The notes beneath the pieces were generated by a model, which ran no database searches, had not been told where the DNA came from, and worked only from the letters and a program-made list of their open reading frames with translations. 64,000 nucleotides of DNA from Siphlonurus alternatus (Eukaryota > Arthropoda > Insecta > Ephemeroptera > Siphlonuridae), in NCBI GenBank assembly GCA_949825025.1, contig OX463779.1:43408249-43472248 (forward strand), in the 5' to 3' direction. Made by a program: the position numbers and the translations under genes. This document shows, piece after piece, positions 28,430 through 40,369 of this stretch (its first letter is position 1; each line of letters begins with the position of its first letter).

Positions 28430-31400
28430 CACAAGTTCTGCACGGAAGAATACCAACAAAAAAAAAGGAGAGGCGGTCACTGGAGAAGCAATCTGGGCTA
28501 TTGTACCAATCTGCCTAAAAAATGCTTTCATCTAGCAGCAAATAGAGGAGCTAATGCGAGGAGTGCGGTCCTCGCCGCAGCGTGGTGCCAGATTTTTACT
28601 TCAAGATCGGAGCAAACTTTTACCATAACAAATCCAAACATTTGTTTGTTTTAAGATAACAAGGTTGTGCACATGCACAGCATCAACATTTCGTGTTTTT
28701 TGTAGAACAATGAATTTTAAGTATGGAAATAAATTTTTTGTGCATGCAACTCTGTTATTATATATAAAATATAAATATTAACAAATCTTGACATAATCTA
28801 AACTAAGTAATTATGTTATTATTATTTTTTTAACCAAACCCTAACTGGGTACTTCTATGTTATGTTATTGTTTACCTATTAATTATATTTTAGAAAATGA
28901 TAAGTTTTGAAATACATGCAAACGCAACACGTAAAAAAATAATTAATCTAATTATAACTTTAATATGTAATTAAGGACTAAATAACACAAAACATTCTTT
29001 ACAATAAAATTGACATAAGCAAAGCACTTTTATATATTACTTTTAAGTTCAATTAAAATATAAAATAACATCTTGACATTTATTTTTATTAATCAATAGA
29101 ACTAATTTACTATCAGTAAAAAAAATTAATATAACAACTGTAAAAACACATTTTCGTCTCGTTAGGTTAATTAACTCTAATCATTTCTTCTATATTACCA
29201 CTTAAGGTACTTAAAGTGAAACGAGGCAATGCATATTATCATCATCATCAGACAACAAAAAATAAATGTGTTTATATACGTCGTTTGTTTATAAAAATTC
29301 ACACCATAATTTTTAAAACGTTAGGTAGGTAAGTTAACGGTGTAATTTTTTGGTATTTTTATATTGTGCCTGGGTCATCTTGGTGACCCTCTTGACCTCG
29401 TCGTCTCCACTGCGCATGTTCGTCCTAGGTCATCATACCTCCAGCACAAGTACAGTAACATACCGATGTGATTAAATACCTGTTGTACGATATAGGAATA
29501 TAATATTGTGTTTTAAAAGTCCGTGATGACATGAATCTTAATACACTCAGGTGCTGCTAAAGTAAAGTATGTTATCTAGATTATAATAAAATTGATTTAA
29601 TGCTTGTGACTATTTAGGTAATTAGCTTGAACTTCTTTTTAAAGAATGCCATATTTATAATATTTTATATAGGAACTATAGAATAATTTTATAATCAAGT
29701 AATTATAAATTTAATTTAATTTTGTTTTTATAAGCAGAAATTAACTGCTGAAATTATAATAAAAGATTATATATATTATAAATACTATTAAATTAATGGA
29801 GTATGGATGTATTAGCACACGTTGGCACACGTATAATATAATATGGATTATATAGAAATTATAGCGTGGATGAATTAATAAAAAATCATAATTGACACCT
29901 CAAAACAGCACGCACCTGATTTTATGGCAACTCTTATTCCAGTTTGTGGCACTTGAAATTGAATAATATTGACTAGAATGACCTCTGTCAAAATTTGATG
30001 TACATTTTTTTCTCTACGGAGCTGTAGCTTCAGCAAATCAGACATATAGCTTATTACTTAAGACAGAGCTTTCGTTTGTGACCCTATATAGGTATGCATG
30101 TTAAAACAAATGGGGAAATATAGCACTGTACGATGTTACAATTTGACGAGTACAAATGTCATAATCTTAATTATAAAATTAATTAATTAATCTTAATTAT
30201 CATAACTTAATATCTTGATTAGGCATGTTCGAAATTAAATTTAAGGATAATTTTGGAATGATGTCGTCAATTTTATACATATAACCTCAAAAATGCCCTA
30301 CTTTATTATACGAAGTATATATAAATAATATATATAAATTCATTGAACTCAAGACAAAATTAAACTCGAAAACCCTTTTTATATTACTTCCTACAAACAT
30401 CACGTTGCAGTACTTGCAGTACTTAAATTCATATTACCAAATTAACAGTTGCTATCTTAATTATAGCTAGCTGTTGATGAAGTGAACTTGCAGTACAAAT
30501 CGTTGTCTTTAACACACACGTCGTTAAGAACATTGTTTGGCAAATAAGTTACATTAGCACCATAACAAACGCGAGAACTTTTCTCATCACCGAGCCAACA
30601 GATTGTCTCCGCCACGTCCGCGCGTGCCCTCACGTACCACGTGACCTCTACACCTTCAGAATACGAGGACAAAACGTGGGAGTGATTCAAGGATCGGTCG
30701 CTGCACCCTTCGACTTATTAACTTAGAAAACGAGGAAGTCGAAAATAATTGAGCAGTATACTTTCTGATCAATAAAAATTTATTATATTTCATAATAATT
30801 TGTAAAGATTACATCAATAAATATGGTCAATATTATATTTTTATTGCTCTACAATTATATATTTTACCAAATATACAGAGCAACTTTCGTCAGTAAAAGT
30901 ATTTTACTTTATTCAAGCAGAAAGCCATCTATATGCTGGGTATATGTATAAAATATTATGCTAATTTTTATAATTGTAGAGGAAAATTAACATGCATTAT
31001 TATACTGTAGGCTGCAGTTATATATGGTTATGTCTCTACAAAAATAAAGATCCCAAAAAGAGGTAAAGGATGGTACTTTTTAGTCCCTACATTCACACAA
31101 ATTATTATAATATGGCTTTTTACGTAATTCTACACATCAGTTAATGAATTTTATTAATTTGTATACCATTTTGATTGACTTATATAAAACGTAGCAATAC
31201 TTGCATATCTTTCATCTGTGTATTAAAATGCCTTCTATTATATCTATAATATACTAGAATGGTGGGTTTGATATTTTAATCTGCATCAATTTAAAAAAAA
31301 AAAAAATTGAGAGAAAGGCCTCTCTTATATTTTTGTAGTCACTTTTTATTTCCGTGACATTCAGAGATCATCATTACGATGAGTGACCTACAATAAAATC

Positions 31401-32849
31401 CGAGCAGATCTCCGCAACATTAGAAAATGCATCAATTGGGCAGGAAATATACCTCCGGAGACCCGAGGCGACCACGCTCCGGCCAGCCCAGCCCTCCGGA
31501 CCATCATTAGCAAAACAAAGATCCTTTCTCCAGTGATTTGGTATGCACACAATGACTTTCAAGCCAGCAGAGCTTTGTATGGAAACGAATTCTAATATCC
31601 GGTTGTTGTAAAATAGGATGACGTAATAAAATTATAAGATGTTTTATTGTTAGAGAATTTAGAGGTTTTGGTTACCTTTTTCAAATATTGGACTATCTTA
31701 CTGCATGCAGAGTGCAGAAAAACGAAATAATATAATATAATATTAGAATTATATATTGATGCCTTATTCAGGATAATGTCTTAACGCTATATGTCTGAAA
31801 AATCTTATGATTACAATAATAAATTATTTTGTTAATTATTAATTGTCAAATACATTGCAATAACACAAATATAAAAAATAAAAATTGTTTAATATAATAC
31901 ATGCAGTACGTGGCGTACGTTATATACTGTATTATATAGTTATAGTTATTAGAGGTATATGGAGTTCTTTTTTTTTTAATCTCCCTGATGAATACACTAT
32001 AGTTCACGCTAAATTCTCCAACCTCTTTTATTATGGCAGAAACCATAATAAAATATATAGTATAATTTAAATAAAATATAAATATTTAAAAACAATTTTC
32101 ACCATATGCATGGGCAAAACACTCCCTGCATTTCTTCTTCCAATTGTTTACTTCATAGTTACGTCATTTATACAGCAGGTGTGGGAATCAATCAACATAA
32201 TTACCCGCATTTTCTGCAGTCCTAATAACTATAATATTGAGGAGTTACCTGCAGGATTTTGTGTGCAAGCTTATAACTTTAGAAATGACAAGACAAAATT
32301 TTCGCTTTCATTTTGAGAGATGGCCGATTTGCTACACTAAACGCATCAAATTTGTAGACCAGCAGGTTTTTGAAAACAATGCCACTTTGTTCGTCGTCTC
32401 ACGCATGTCCTTCAAAACTATCACGTCCCTTCTGGGAGGGCCCACGAGAGGCGCGCCTTCTCAGAACCCTCCCAGAAGATCTTCCGATTTTCTGATTACT
32501 TTTGTACAACCGAGTATTAACAATGAATTGAGCAATTAATTGTACTTGGCTGCATCTTCTGTAATACGATATTGATTGCTATTATATCATTAAAATTTAA
32601 TCAAGTCTTGATGAATGCGTGTTATCTACAGTTTAATTAATTTAAAACTAACAATGGATGTAAACAGTTTTTTTTTTAACAAAAAACAATATTTCTGGCT
32701 AGCCTCTATTTATTTCAAATTTTTAAACTAGAACTAAGCGAAAACTAAAAAAATTGTCATGATTTCGATGCCAGGAACCACCGTACTTTTTTAAGAATAG
32801 AGTTTGTTAAATGTTAAAAAAAAATACAAGCTGGTCATTTTGGTCATAT
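28430..32849. other. Gene-free AT-rich stretch, no element defined
   Basis: AT-rich, with small GC-richer islands at 28480-28600, 29380-29450, 30560-30700, 31420-31520 and 32340-32480. A 12-bp perfect stem (CTTCTGGGAGGG...CCCTCCCAGAAG, 32429-32478) sits in the last one. The islands have short open frames but no recognisable domains or splice context. Confidence 0.4.
30457..30690 (-). other. Unclassified 77-codon open frame
   Basis: A minus-strand ATG-to-stop frame in a GC-richer island encodes a cysteine-containing segment (WYVRARADVAETICWLGDE, then VCYGANVTYLPNN). It looks more protein-like than its surroundings, but I recognise no family and no partner exons. It may be a gene fragment, part of an old transposon, or chance. 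Confidence 0.2.
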
Positions 32850-34333
32850 ACAAATACCAATTGGGTTTCCATGGTTCCTTCAGTTATAAACCCGTTACCC
32901 TAGGAGTTCCTCAAGGCAGTAAGACAGGCCCCCGAATATACAATTTTACGACTAATGATCTGGCATCTCATCTAAAAGATGCTGATAGTGTAGAGCAATA
33001 TGCTGACGATACCAATGCCAGGATATCAGCAAAGTCAGTGGTCGAATTAGAGAGAAAAGCAAATAATACTGTACAACAACTAGAAAATTGGTGTAATGAC
33101 AATCGCTTATTATTAAATATTGATAAAACTACTTTTCTCAGATTCCATTTGCCTACTAATAAAGAAAATGTAAATATTAATATTAAATTAGATGGCAAGT
33201 CAATTAAAGAAGCCACTGACACAAAATTCTTAGGGCTTAATATTAGTAATACATTAAACTGGGATGTTCATCTTCATGAACTTTCAAAACAAATTAATCG
33301 TGGAAACTTCTTACTCTATTCATTGAGAGGATTAGTCTCAGACGATACACTGCTCTCAGTTTACTACGCAAATGTATATTCCCATTATAGCTACTCTATC
33401 ATAATCTGGGGAAGTGATAATGCTGTGCTAAATCGTTTATTTATACTACAAAAAAGATCTGTGAAAACAATAAAAGGTTTTAAAAAGATGGATTCCTGTA
33501 GAACACATTTTTATGATTTGAAATTGTTAACTCTACCCAGTATTTACATCTTGAATTGTGCAATGTATAAAAGATTACACCCAGAGTCATACGCTCAAGT
33601 TTCCGACATCTCTCCTTATGATACCAGAAACAAATCCAAAGTTGTAATAAAAAAGCATCAATCTGCTTTTTATAAAAATAATCCATATTACCAAACTCAT
33701 AAAATCTATGATTTTTTACCCGAGTCATTGAGGGATGAAATTAGTGATAATGTATTTAAAAATAAATTAAAAACTATATTAATCAAAAAAGAATATTATA
33801 GCATAAAAGATTTTTATGATGAAAATTCAAAAATAACGCAGGAGGATGTTGCAAACTGGAACGTTGCTCTTACGGATCAACACAAACAAAAAATGTTATC
33901 TTTATCTATGGCTCCGAAATAAAGATATAGTAAACAAATTTAATATCTGACCATCAAAGTGTTATGTGAACTATAGTGCAAAGTGTTATGTGATCTATTT
34001 AATAGTGCATCAAGAAATCATATGTGGAGATAATAAAACAATTATATTAAAAAGAGTGAAAGTGATATTGAAAATTTAAACTATTTTTAAATATTAAAAA
34101 AAACAAAAAAACAAAAAAAAAACATCAAGATTAAAGAACCTGATAATAATGAATAATATATATGTTAATAGTGTAAATTTACTTAAAATCATTTGTGTAA
34201 ACCTATGTATGTTAATTTTAGGTAATTTTAATTAGATTTAAGTACCTGTTATGTATGATTTATGTAAAAAATCTGACGTGATCTATGCTGTAAAGCCAAC
34301 GATCGAAATAAAATTATTATTATTATTATTATA
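32850..34333 (+). mobile_element. 5'-truncated non-LTR retrotransposon (LINE), RT C-terminal half
   Basis: An open frame of about 350 codons ends at the TAA at 33920-33922. It starts within the reverse transcriptase palm: LGVPQGSKTGP, then NFTTNDLASHL, then the catalytic YADD box (QYADDTN, near 33000), then LENWCNDNRLLLNIDKT and FLGLNISNTLNWDVH, typical of jockey-like LINEs. The endonuclease and N-terminal RT are absent, so it is not autonomous. About 410 bp of 3' UTR follow and the element ends in a (TTA)n tail at 34312-34332. The frame is still open, so insertion looks fairly recent. Confidence in the exact clade is low. Confidence 0.85.
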
Positions 34334-35193
34334 ACTGTACATTGAGACGGACGGTCGCCGCGGTTTACAAGGGACGCATAAAATTCTATAATGAATGCAT
34401 GGGGCAAAGGTATTAAGTAAATACACATAAAATCTCAATATACGCGTAAAAAGCTAATTCCTACTATATTGCGCATACGAAAGTATATAGAGAACGGCCA
34501 GAAATTTTGCACATTCGATTAAAAAAATACAAATTTGATTATAAATATTCTCATTAATTGCTCTAGTAGTTCTCTCATCTCATGATTAAAAAAAAAACAT
34601 ACATACAAACTAACAAACGAAATGCTTTTAAAAATGACAAAAATTGTATAGGTTATAAATATAATATCTTTTTGTTATAATTTTTACAGTTTTGAATAAT
34701 ATTTTTCTCTCAAGCATCAGTGAAGTAAATCTGATTTTTTGCGGTCAGTCAATATAAAAAGAGATTCCGGTATCGGCCTATTAAATCAAGTTACCCAACA
34801 GATGCAAGCAAGACAAACAGATTTGTATAATAAATATTATCCCGTTGTACCGAGAATTAAGGTTTATTAGAGAGATATTTTAATGAAATTTCTAGTCTGG
34901 CTAGCGACCGATATTTTAGACGATTCAACCGTGAAGGCACGAATTGTCGTAAAGTTTTTTCTCCTGCCTTTTATTTAAATTATTTTACTTGAATGTTTGA
35001 AACAAATCAGACTGGAAAGTCATAAACATTTATCACGAGATGAAATTGTATCATTTTGAAAACCACCTGGTCATATTATTATTATGGAGAGTTTATGATT
35101 TAATAATTAATAAACTGCAGTTAACATTTGCCCATAGAGTTAATATTAATCATTTGCCTCGGTGATGTGAAAATGCTACAGATAAATTTACAT
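34334..35193. other. AT-rich sequence, nothing recognised
   Basis: No gene, RNA or repeat structure could be supported between the LINE tail and the next MITE. Confidence 0.5.
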
Positions 35194-35378
35194 AATATTC
35201 TCTCCGGAAGTAGCAGGAAATGTAAGGTTTCTGACCTTCCTATTAAAATTTTAGCATTATAATTTCAAACATAGGTCAGTACTTCTACTTCAAAAACCTT
35301 CTGTAGTTTTAAAATTGAATTAAAAAACAGAACAGCTGCAAACTTCACACACTTCCGTTTACTTCCGGAAGGAATATC
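35194..35378. mobile_element. MITE, TTCCGGAAG-ended family, copy 2
   Basis: Left ATATTCTCTCCGGAAGTAG is mirrored by CTTCCGGAAGGAATAT on the right. The interior shares AAGGTTTCTGACC-type sequence with the copy in the ZCCHC14-type intron (6315-6474). Confidence 0.55.
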
Positions 35379-35508
35379 AAATTAATTTGATTGTAGTGCA
35401 ATGTTATTTAAAAAGAACAGAGACATATAAGTATGTGCCTTACTTTAATAAACGAAAACTGCAGTCCACGGCATTTTTACCAATGAGGGCATAAATATGT
35501 ACACTCCT

Positions 35509-35590
35509 CGCCTCTGAAAAGTTCCCTGTTGCAGCCTTGTTAATCGCCATTGGAGATTAACAAGGCTGCAAACGGAACTTTCCATAGGCG
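35509..35590. repeat. 82-bp hairpin-forming inverted repeat
   Basis: CGCCTCTGAAAAGTTCC and GCAGCCTTGTTAATC on the left pair with GATTAACAAGGCTGC and GGAACTTTCCATAGGCG on the right around a ~9-nt loop. Probably a very short MITE. Confidence 0.65.
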
Positions 35591-35785
35591 GGACTTATTA
35601 AATCGGAATAACATGATGAATTTTAAACCTGGTAGAGAGATGCAGATTTGCTAATTTTGAGAGAGGTGAATGAAGAGCATTTAGTCCATAAGTCGTCCAA
35701 AAATCATTCTAGCTCACGACACCTATAGACTGCGTGACAACGCCTATAAACAAAGTAGGGGTGAAGATCGTGCAGCTGTCTTAAA

Positions 35786-36902
35786 CAGGGGCGTAGACAA
35801 GGGGGGGGGGGGTTTGGGTGTTATAACCCCCCCCCCTTGAGAGCTGAACCTTAGTAAATTTTGAGAGAAAAATAACAAAAAATGGTACTCGACGGATGCG
35901 ATTTAGATAAAAAAAAAATGAAAATTTTTCTTAAAAAAAAAATAAACATTTATATCCCCGAAACACATCGTTAATACACCTTAAATTTATTTAAAATGCG
36001 TCCAGTATTATGATTATATCAGTATACTATAATAATTATATTATATATTTATGTAGTATTCATTATGTACGTTGTATTAAGTTATTTATGTTTTTGTAAT
36101 GAACACAACAATTAAAAATATAAAAAAAATTGTAAACATTCCCCGCATGATGTCTAGCATAAAAATTATACATGGTATTTTATTATTTTTTAATTAATTA
36201 TATAGGCATCTTACAATTGCTAGTTTTATTGTCTAATGTATAATACTGTACATATCTTTAAATTTATTATTGAAGTTAAAAAAATCCGATTTTTTAAATT
36301 GATTGTACAGTATACTTAATGTAATGTAATAAATTGATTTTCCTGTTTTGAAAATTTAAATATAAATATTTTTTCTTGCTCGCACATCAGTGTATCGTCT
36401 TAAAATGTGGTCTATTTTTTTATAAGAAAAATTAGTGACAAAAATATTGAAACTCCCAAATTTACGATTTACAAATATAAGAAATTTGCTGCGACTTCTC
36501 TTTGAAAAAAATAATAGTCCACACTCCCCTTTTTCAAAAAAATCACGCATCTTGAAACTAGTAAAAATAATATAAAAGTGGTTTTTAGATGAATTACTTG
36601 CATGATTTAACTAAAATTATTTACTCAAAGCTTTATTTATTACGTTAGTGCACGTATTGAAAGATAATTTAAAAAATGGAGTACAAAAAATTTAAAATTT
36701 AAAAAAAAAATTGCATCAGGCCGTACATTCTCTATAATAGTATTTTTTCATAATTTTACCCTAAAAAAGGGGGCGTGTCCTTAAAAAAATCGCGCCTGCG
36801 GCGGGCTATTGGGGGGCTACGCCCCCCAAACCCCCCAGTGGGCTGTTCTCAGTCTTCAACTTGAAGAACCCCCCCCTTGGACAAATCCTGGCTACGCCAC
36901 TG
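35786..36902. mobile_element. Non-autonomous hAT transposon, 1117 bp, 8-bp TSD GTCTTAAA
   Basis: Ends CAGGGGCGTAGACAAGG and CCTGGCTACGCCACTG are flanked by exact GTCTTAAA on both sides (35778-35785 and 36903-36910). The 8-bp duplication and CAG...CTG ends are diagnostic of hAT. The subterminal regions carry G/C homopolymers and GGGGGGCTACGCCCCCC. No transposase frame. A second copy in inverse orientation is at 59604-60438. Confidence 0.9.
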
Positions 36903-37117
36903 GTCTTAAAGAATACATTTTTAGTAATTTAAATAACATGTGCATGCAATATTAATATATTTTCATCAGTATAATAATATGGAAGGCAAGAATCCAAGAA
37001 GTGAAGTTTTCTTGACTTTGCATGCTGCAAGACACGGATGTCTAGTATGTTGGTATGTTCTACGTAAATATATATGTAATTATTTCTATTTAAATGGACC
37101 ATGTGTTTATATATACA

Positions 37118-37197
37118 GTACACTCTATTAGGATGTCCGATCCGGCTATACTTATAAACATGGCCGGATCGGACATTTTTATTCAAATGGAGTGTAC
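37118..37197. mobile_element. 80-bp palindromic MITE
   Basis: GTACACTC...GAGTGTAC ends, with GATGTCCGATCCGGC mirrored by GCCGGATCGGACAT inside. A diverged half copy is at 41009-41046 (CACTCCATTCAAATAAAAAT then CCAATCCGGCCATGTT). Confidence 0.65.
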
Positions 37198-38409
37198 AAC
37201 ATATCAGCGAGGGAAGCGTGTACTACAGTTTTCTGATTATAAGAACCTCACTACACAAGGCGGACACTCTGATATGACCTATGTAAATTAACCATTTGTT
37301 AAACTTTACTACAGCATCAAGTACGAACTGCAGTTTTCTTGGAAGAGTCAGATATCTTGTTTGGTCTTTCATGAAAACTAATACCAAGATGAGCTCACTG
37401 TTAGTTGGAAAACTAACATTAAAGTGTTAACTTCAAAGTACAAACAGAGAATAAGTTTATTTCTGCTACAAGGTCCCTGTCACATGATGACTGGCTTTTA
37501 AGAACATCAGAAGAGACAAGACACAAAAAAAAAATTGTTGAGAAAAAAACGAAGGCAAAGTAAATTTATTAAAAAGGGAAATGTCATTGATAATTTAAGA
37601 GTTTTTTTTTACTATCAAAAGAAAAACTAAACTTTTTATATTATAAAATGATTCTAAACAAAACAAAAAATAACAAAGGTAGCAGTTGAGAATCATTTAG
37701 TATAATCCTCTCTATGTTTAGCTGCTTGAATGTTGCTTCCCCTCGTTCAGTGCGGTGAGTGACCTGAGTTTTTTTTACCTGAGGAAGGAGGGGAGCTTCA
37801 TAGTACCTGAGAAGGAGGGGGGTTTGATCGCACCTGCGTTGGCAGAGAAGAGGCTCAGTCACCGTGTCGTTGTGGAGCGCGCGTGTTGTTGTACCTGTGA
37901 GTGGCGAACTTGGTGTACGGTGCACATTATTGAGTGGAGAACTGGATGTACGGTGCTCATGAAAACTCCGAAATGACGAGGATTTTTACGTGACACCTTC
38001 TACCTTCTAAACACAGGTAAGACTAATCAACGAAAAAAAAATCATTTATTAATATTTTCAATTGTATTTTTCGTTTCATTACCATGGCAGAATTAGATAG
38101 GTCTCCAAAACAAAAATATTGTCGTTTACTTCAAAGAGTTTTTAAAGGGTAAGCCAATGAAGAGTCTTCAGTTAAAAAGTTTCTTATAATTGATATAATA
38201 TTTCATAATTTATGTTAATTAACATTAAGGACTGAGTTTTAAATACTCGTCAGATACGCATGCAAAAATAGTTGAAACTTATCCGATAATCGATTATTTT
38301 CTTTCGAAGAAAGGCCCAAACTGCATTCAAAATCGAGAGGGGTGGAAGTCTGCATCGATTCAATAAAAATTAGTCATAAATTTTGATGAAATACTAATTG
38401 TGAGTCAAT
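37198..38409. other. Intergenic sequence with a moderately GC-rich island, no gene assigned
   Basis: The island at 37735-37990 contains repeated phrases (TACCTGAGAAGGAGG-like, and GTGTACGGTGC/ATGTACGGTGC). Both strands have short open frames, but no domain or convincing splice context is seen. It may be part of an unrecognised repeat. Confidence 0.35.
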
Positions 38410-38623
38410 ATGTACAGTGTACACCTCGGGACACCACGAACGTTCTTCTGCGCTCTATGGGCATTGTTGTACAGTCTATGGAGGCGTGGTGAACTAGAAC
38501 GAATTTGGGAAGGCTAGACTGGGTTCTCTTTTCTCCCACAAAATTACAAATCTTCATCTTTGTCTCTTGAAGCTCCAGCAAATGAGGCAGGAGTAACATT
38601 CGCGCTGTCCAGAAGTGTACATG
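38410..38623. mobile_element. ~214-bp MITE with GTGTACACYTC ends
   Basis: Left GTGTACACCTCGGGACACCA then CGAACGTT resembles the reverse complement of the right end (ATGTACACTTCTGGACAGCG then CGAATGTT). Arms are diverged and there is no coding capacity. Confidence 0.5.
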
Positions 38624-39550
38624 ATTAAGTCACATGACGTCACTTTGTAAATTTACATCAATTGAAAATCGTGCCTGCCATGCTAATTTTAAGTGACTAA
38701 TTGTTACCATATTCACTCCTCCCATTTATTGTCTAAAAAAATATCATTGTTCATAAAGGCGTTTCAAGCCAGTATTGTTTTAATAAGGAAGCATTAAGAT
38801 GTGAATTTTAATACAAAATGTGAGCTCACTGTACCAAAGCATCTATATCTAAAAACAAGTGATGCGAAAATTATAAAAAAGTGTAATAAAAAATTGATGG
38901 GTTACAATTATTAACGAATTCCTCAACATTAATGTATTTTTTATATTGACCTGGTCCAACATTTTATGTGGTCCGATACACAAACAAATTAACTTTCAGG
39001 AGAGACAAATTTGAAGAGCGTGACATTATTATCTACCTCCGGAAAACACCACTTTAGCTAACCAATGGGACGTTTTGTTAACATTGTATACCTAAATGAT
39101 GAATATTTATGTTTGGTGAGGAGTTTGTTTACAATAATTAATCTAATTTGTTGTCAGAATTTAAGTGGGCGTTAGTGGTGTGTTTCCCTCAATTAAGTTT
39201 AGGAATTTTTGAGACATTTTTCTTTTTATTAAATTTTGTTCGTAATCTTGAGAAAAAATATGAGAATACATTAAAAATTCTTAAGAACACGAGTCAACAA
39301 AAATTAAAGTCATCTAAAAAAAATTGGAAAAAGGTGAAATTGCATGTAAATACCTTACAATTATATTTATTATGCTTGAATAATAATAATAGCTGTATAC
39401 ACAACCATATTATACGAGGCTACTTATAGTTGTAAACTGTCATTCATTCATTTTAAAAGACGCTTCATCAGTCCTCAGTAAAAAAACAAAAACAATATGT
39501 ATATAATAATATATATATTATAAATATATATTATATATTTATATATATAT

Positions 39551-39584
<34 letters not shown>

Positions 39585-39585
39585 C

Positions 39586-39694
39586 ATATTCTTCATGCTA
39601 GTGATGGTTTTCCATCCAATGTGTTGTTTATAGATAATAAATTATTTATGCATGTGATAATTCAAACTGCGTTAATAATTTTTTTCCACGGTTT

Positions 39695-39731
<37 letters not shown>

Positions 39732-39746
39732 TAATTTCCACGGCTT

Positions 39747-39784
<38 letters not shown>

Positions 39785-39894
39785 AAACCGTGGAAAAAAA
39801 TTATCAACGCAGTTTGAATTATCACATGTATAAATAATTTATTATCTATAAACAACACATTGGATGGAAAACCATCACTAGCATGAAGAATATT
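39586..39894. mobile_element. 309-bp foldback MITE with (TA)n cores
   Basis: Arms of ~108 bp start ATATTCTTCATGCTAGTGAT and end with the mirror image. Each arm continues into ACGGTTTCCATATAT and a (TA)n tract; the centre repeats CCACGGCTTCC between two (TA)n runs. The arms are nearly identical, which suggests recent insertion or gene-conversion-like homogenisation. Confidence 0.75.
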
Positions 39895-40369
39895 CGAACC
39901 TTCGTTTGGAATTATGAGCTATGATGGTGTTATGTGCAGCAAATAATTAGCTGTTTGATGGATCAGGTGAAAAAATTGTTTACAGCTCATACTTTGCAAT
40001 CCCTACTGATATATAGCAGATAGCTCATTGTTGCACACACAATTACGGTATAGGCAGATGCCCTAGTTGAAAAATTACATCTTCAACTCATCCTTTACAG
40101 GTCTAAACCTAATATTTTTGCCTCTAAAACACATCTAATTTCTGCTTCACTCAAGGTGAGGATGAAATGAAGACAAAATTTCTAACATTTTATGCTCAAT
40201 AGAGCAAAAACGACGTAATCTACTCTTTTCTCTTTTTTTTTTTTCTCTAAAATGGTGCAAAATAAAAGGAAATTAGATGAGAGGAGAGCTTAATAGCGAA
40301 TAAAATATTAAATTTATTTGAACTCACAATCAGGGCAGTTCATTATTCTAGACGAGGGACGATTTAATA
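39895..40369. mobile_element. MITE family B, copy 2
   Basis: Left TTCGAACCTTCGTTTGGAAT then TATGAGCTA and right TAGACGAGGGACGATTTA match the ends of the 21725-22190 element. Internal AGCAGATAGCTCATTGTTGC and GGTATAGGCAGAT match its subterminal block. It directly abuts the 309-bp foldback element. Confidence 0.6.

Noticed and set aside
30457..31595. Two small islands as missing N-terminal RAB3GAP1 exons
   Set aside because: Their translations do not resemble the family's N-terminal half and the expected splice phases are not met.
32237..32539. 100-codon plus-strand frame as a gene
   Set aside because: No recognisable domain, no partner exons, and it spans a hairpin; support is too weak.
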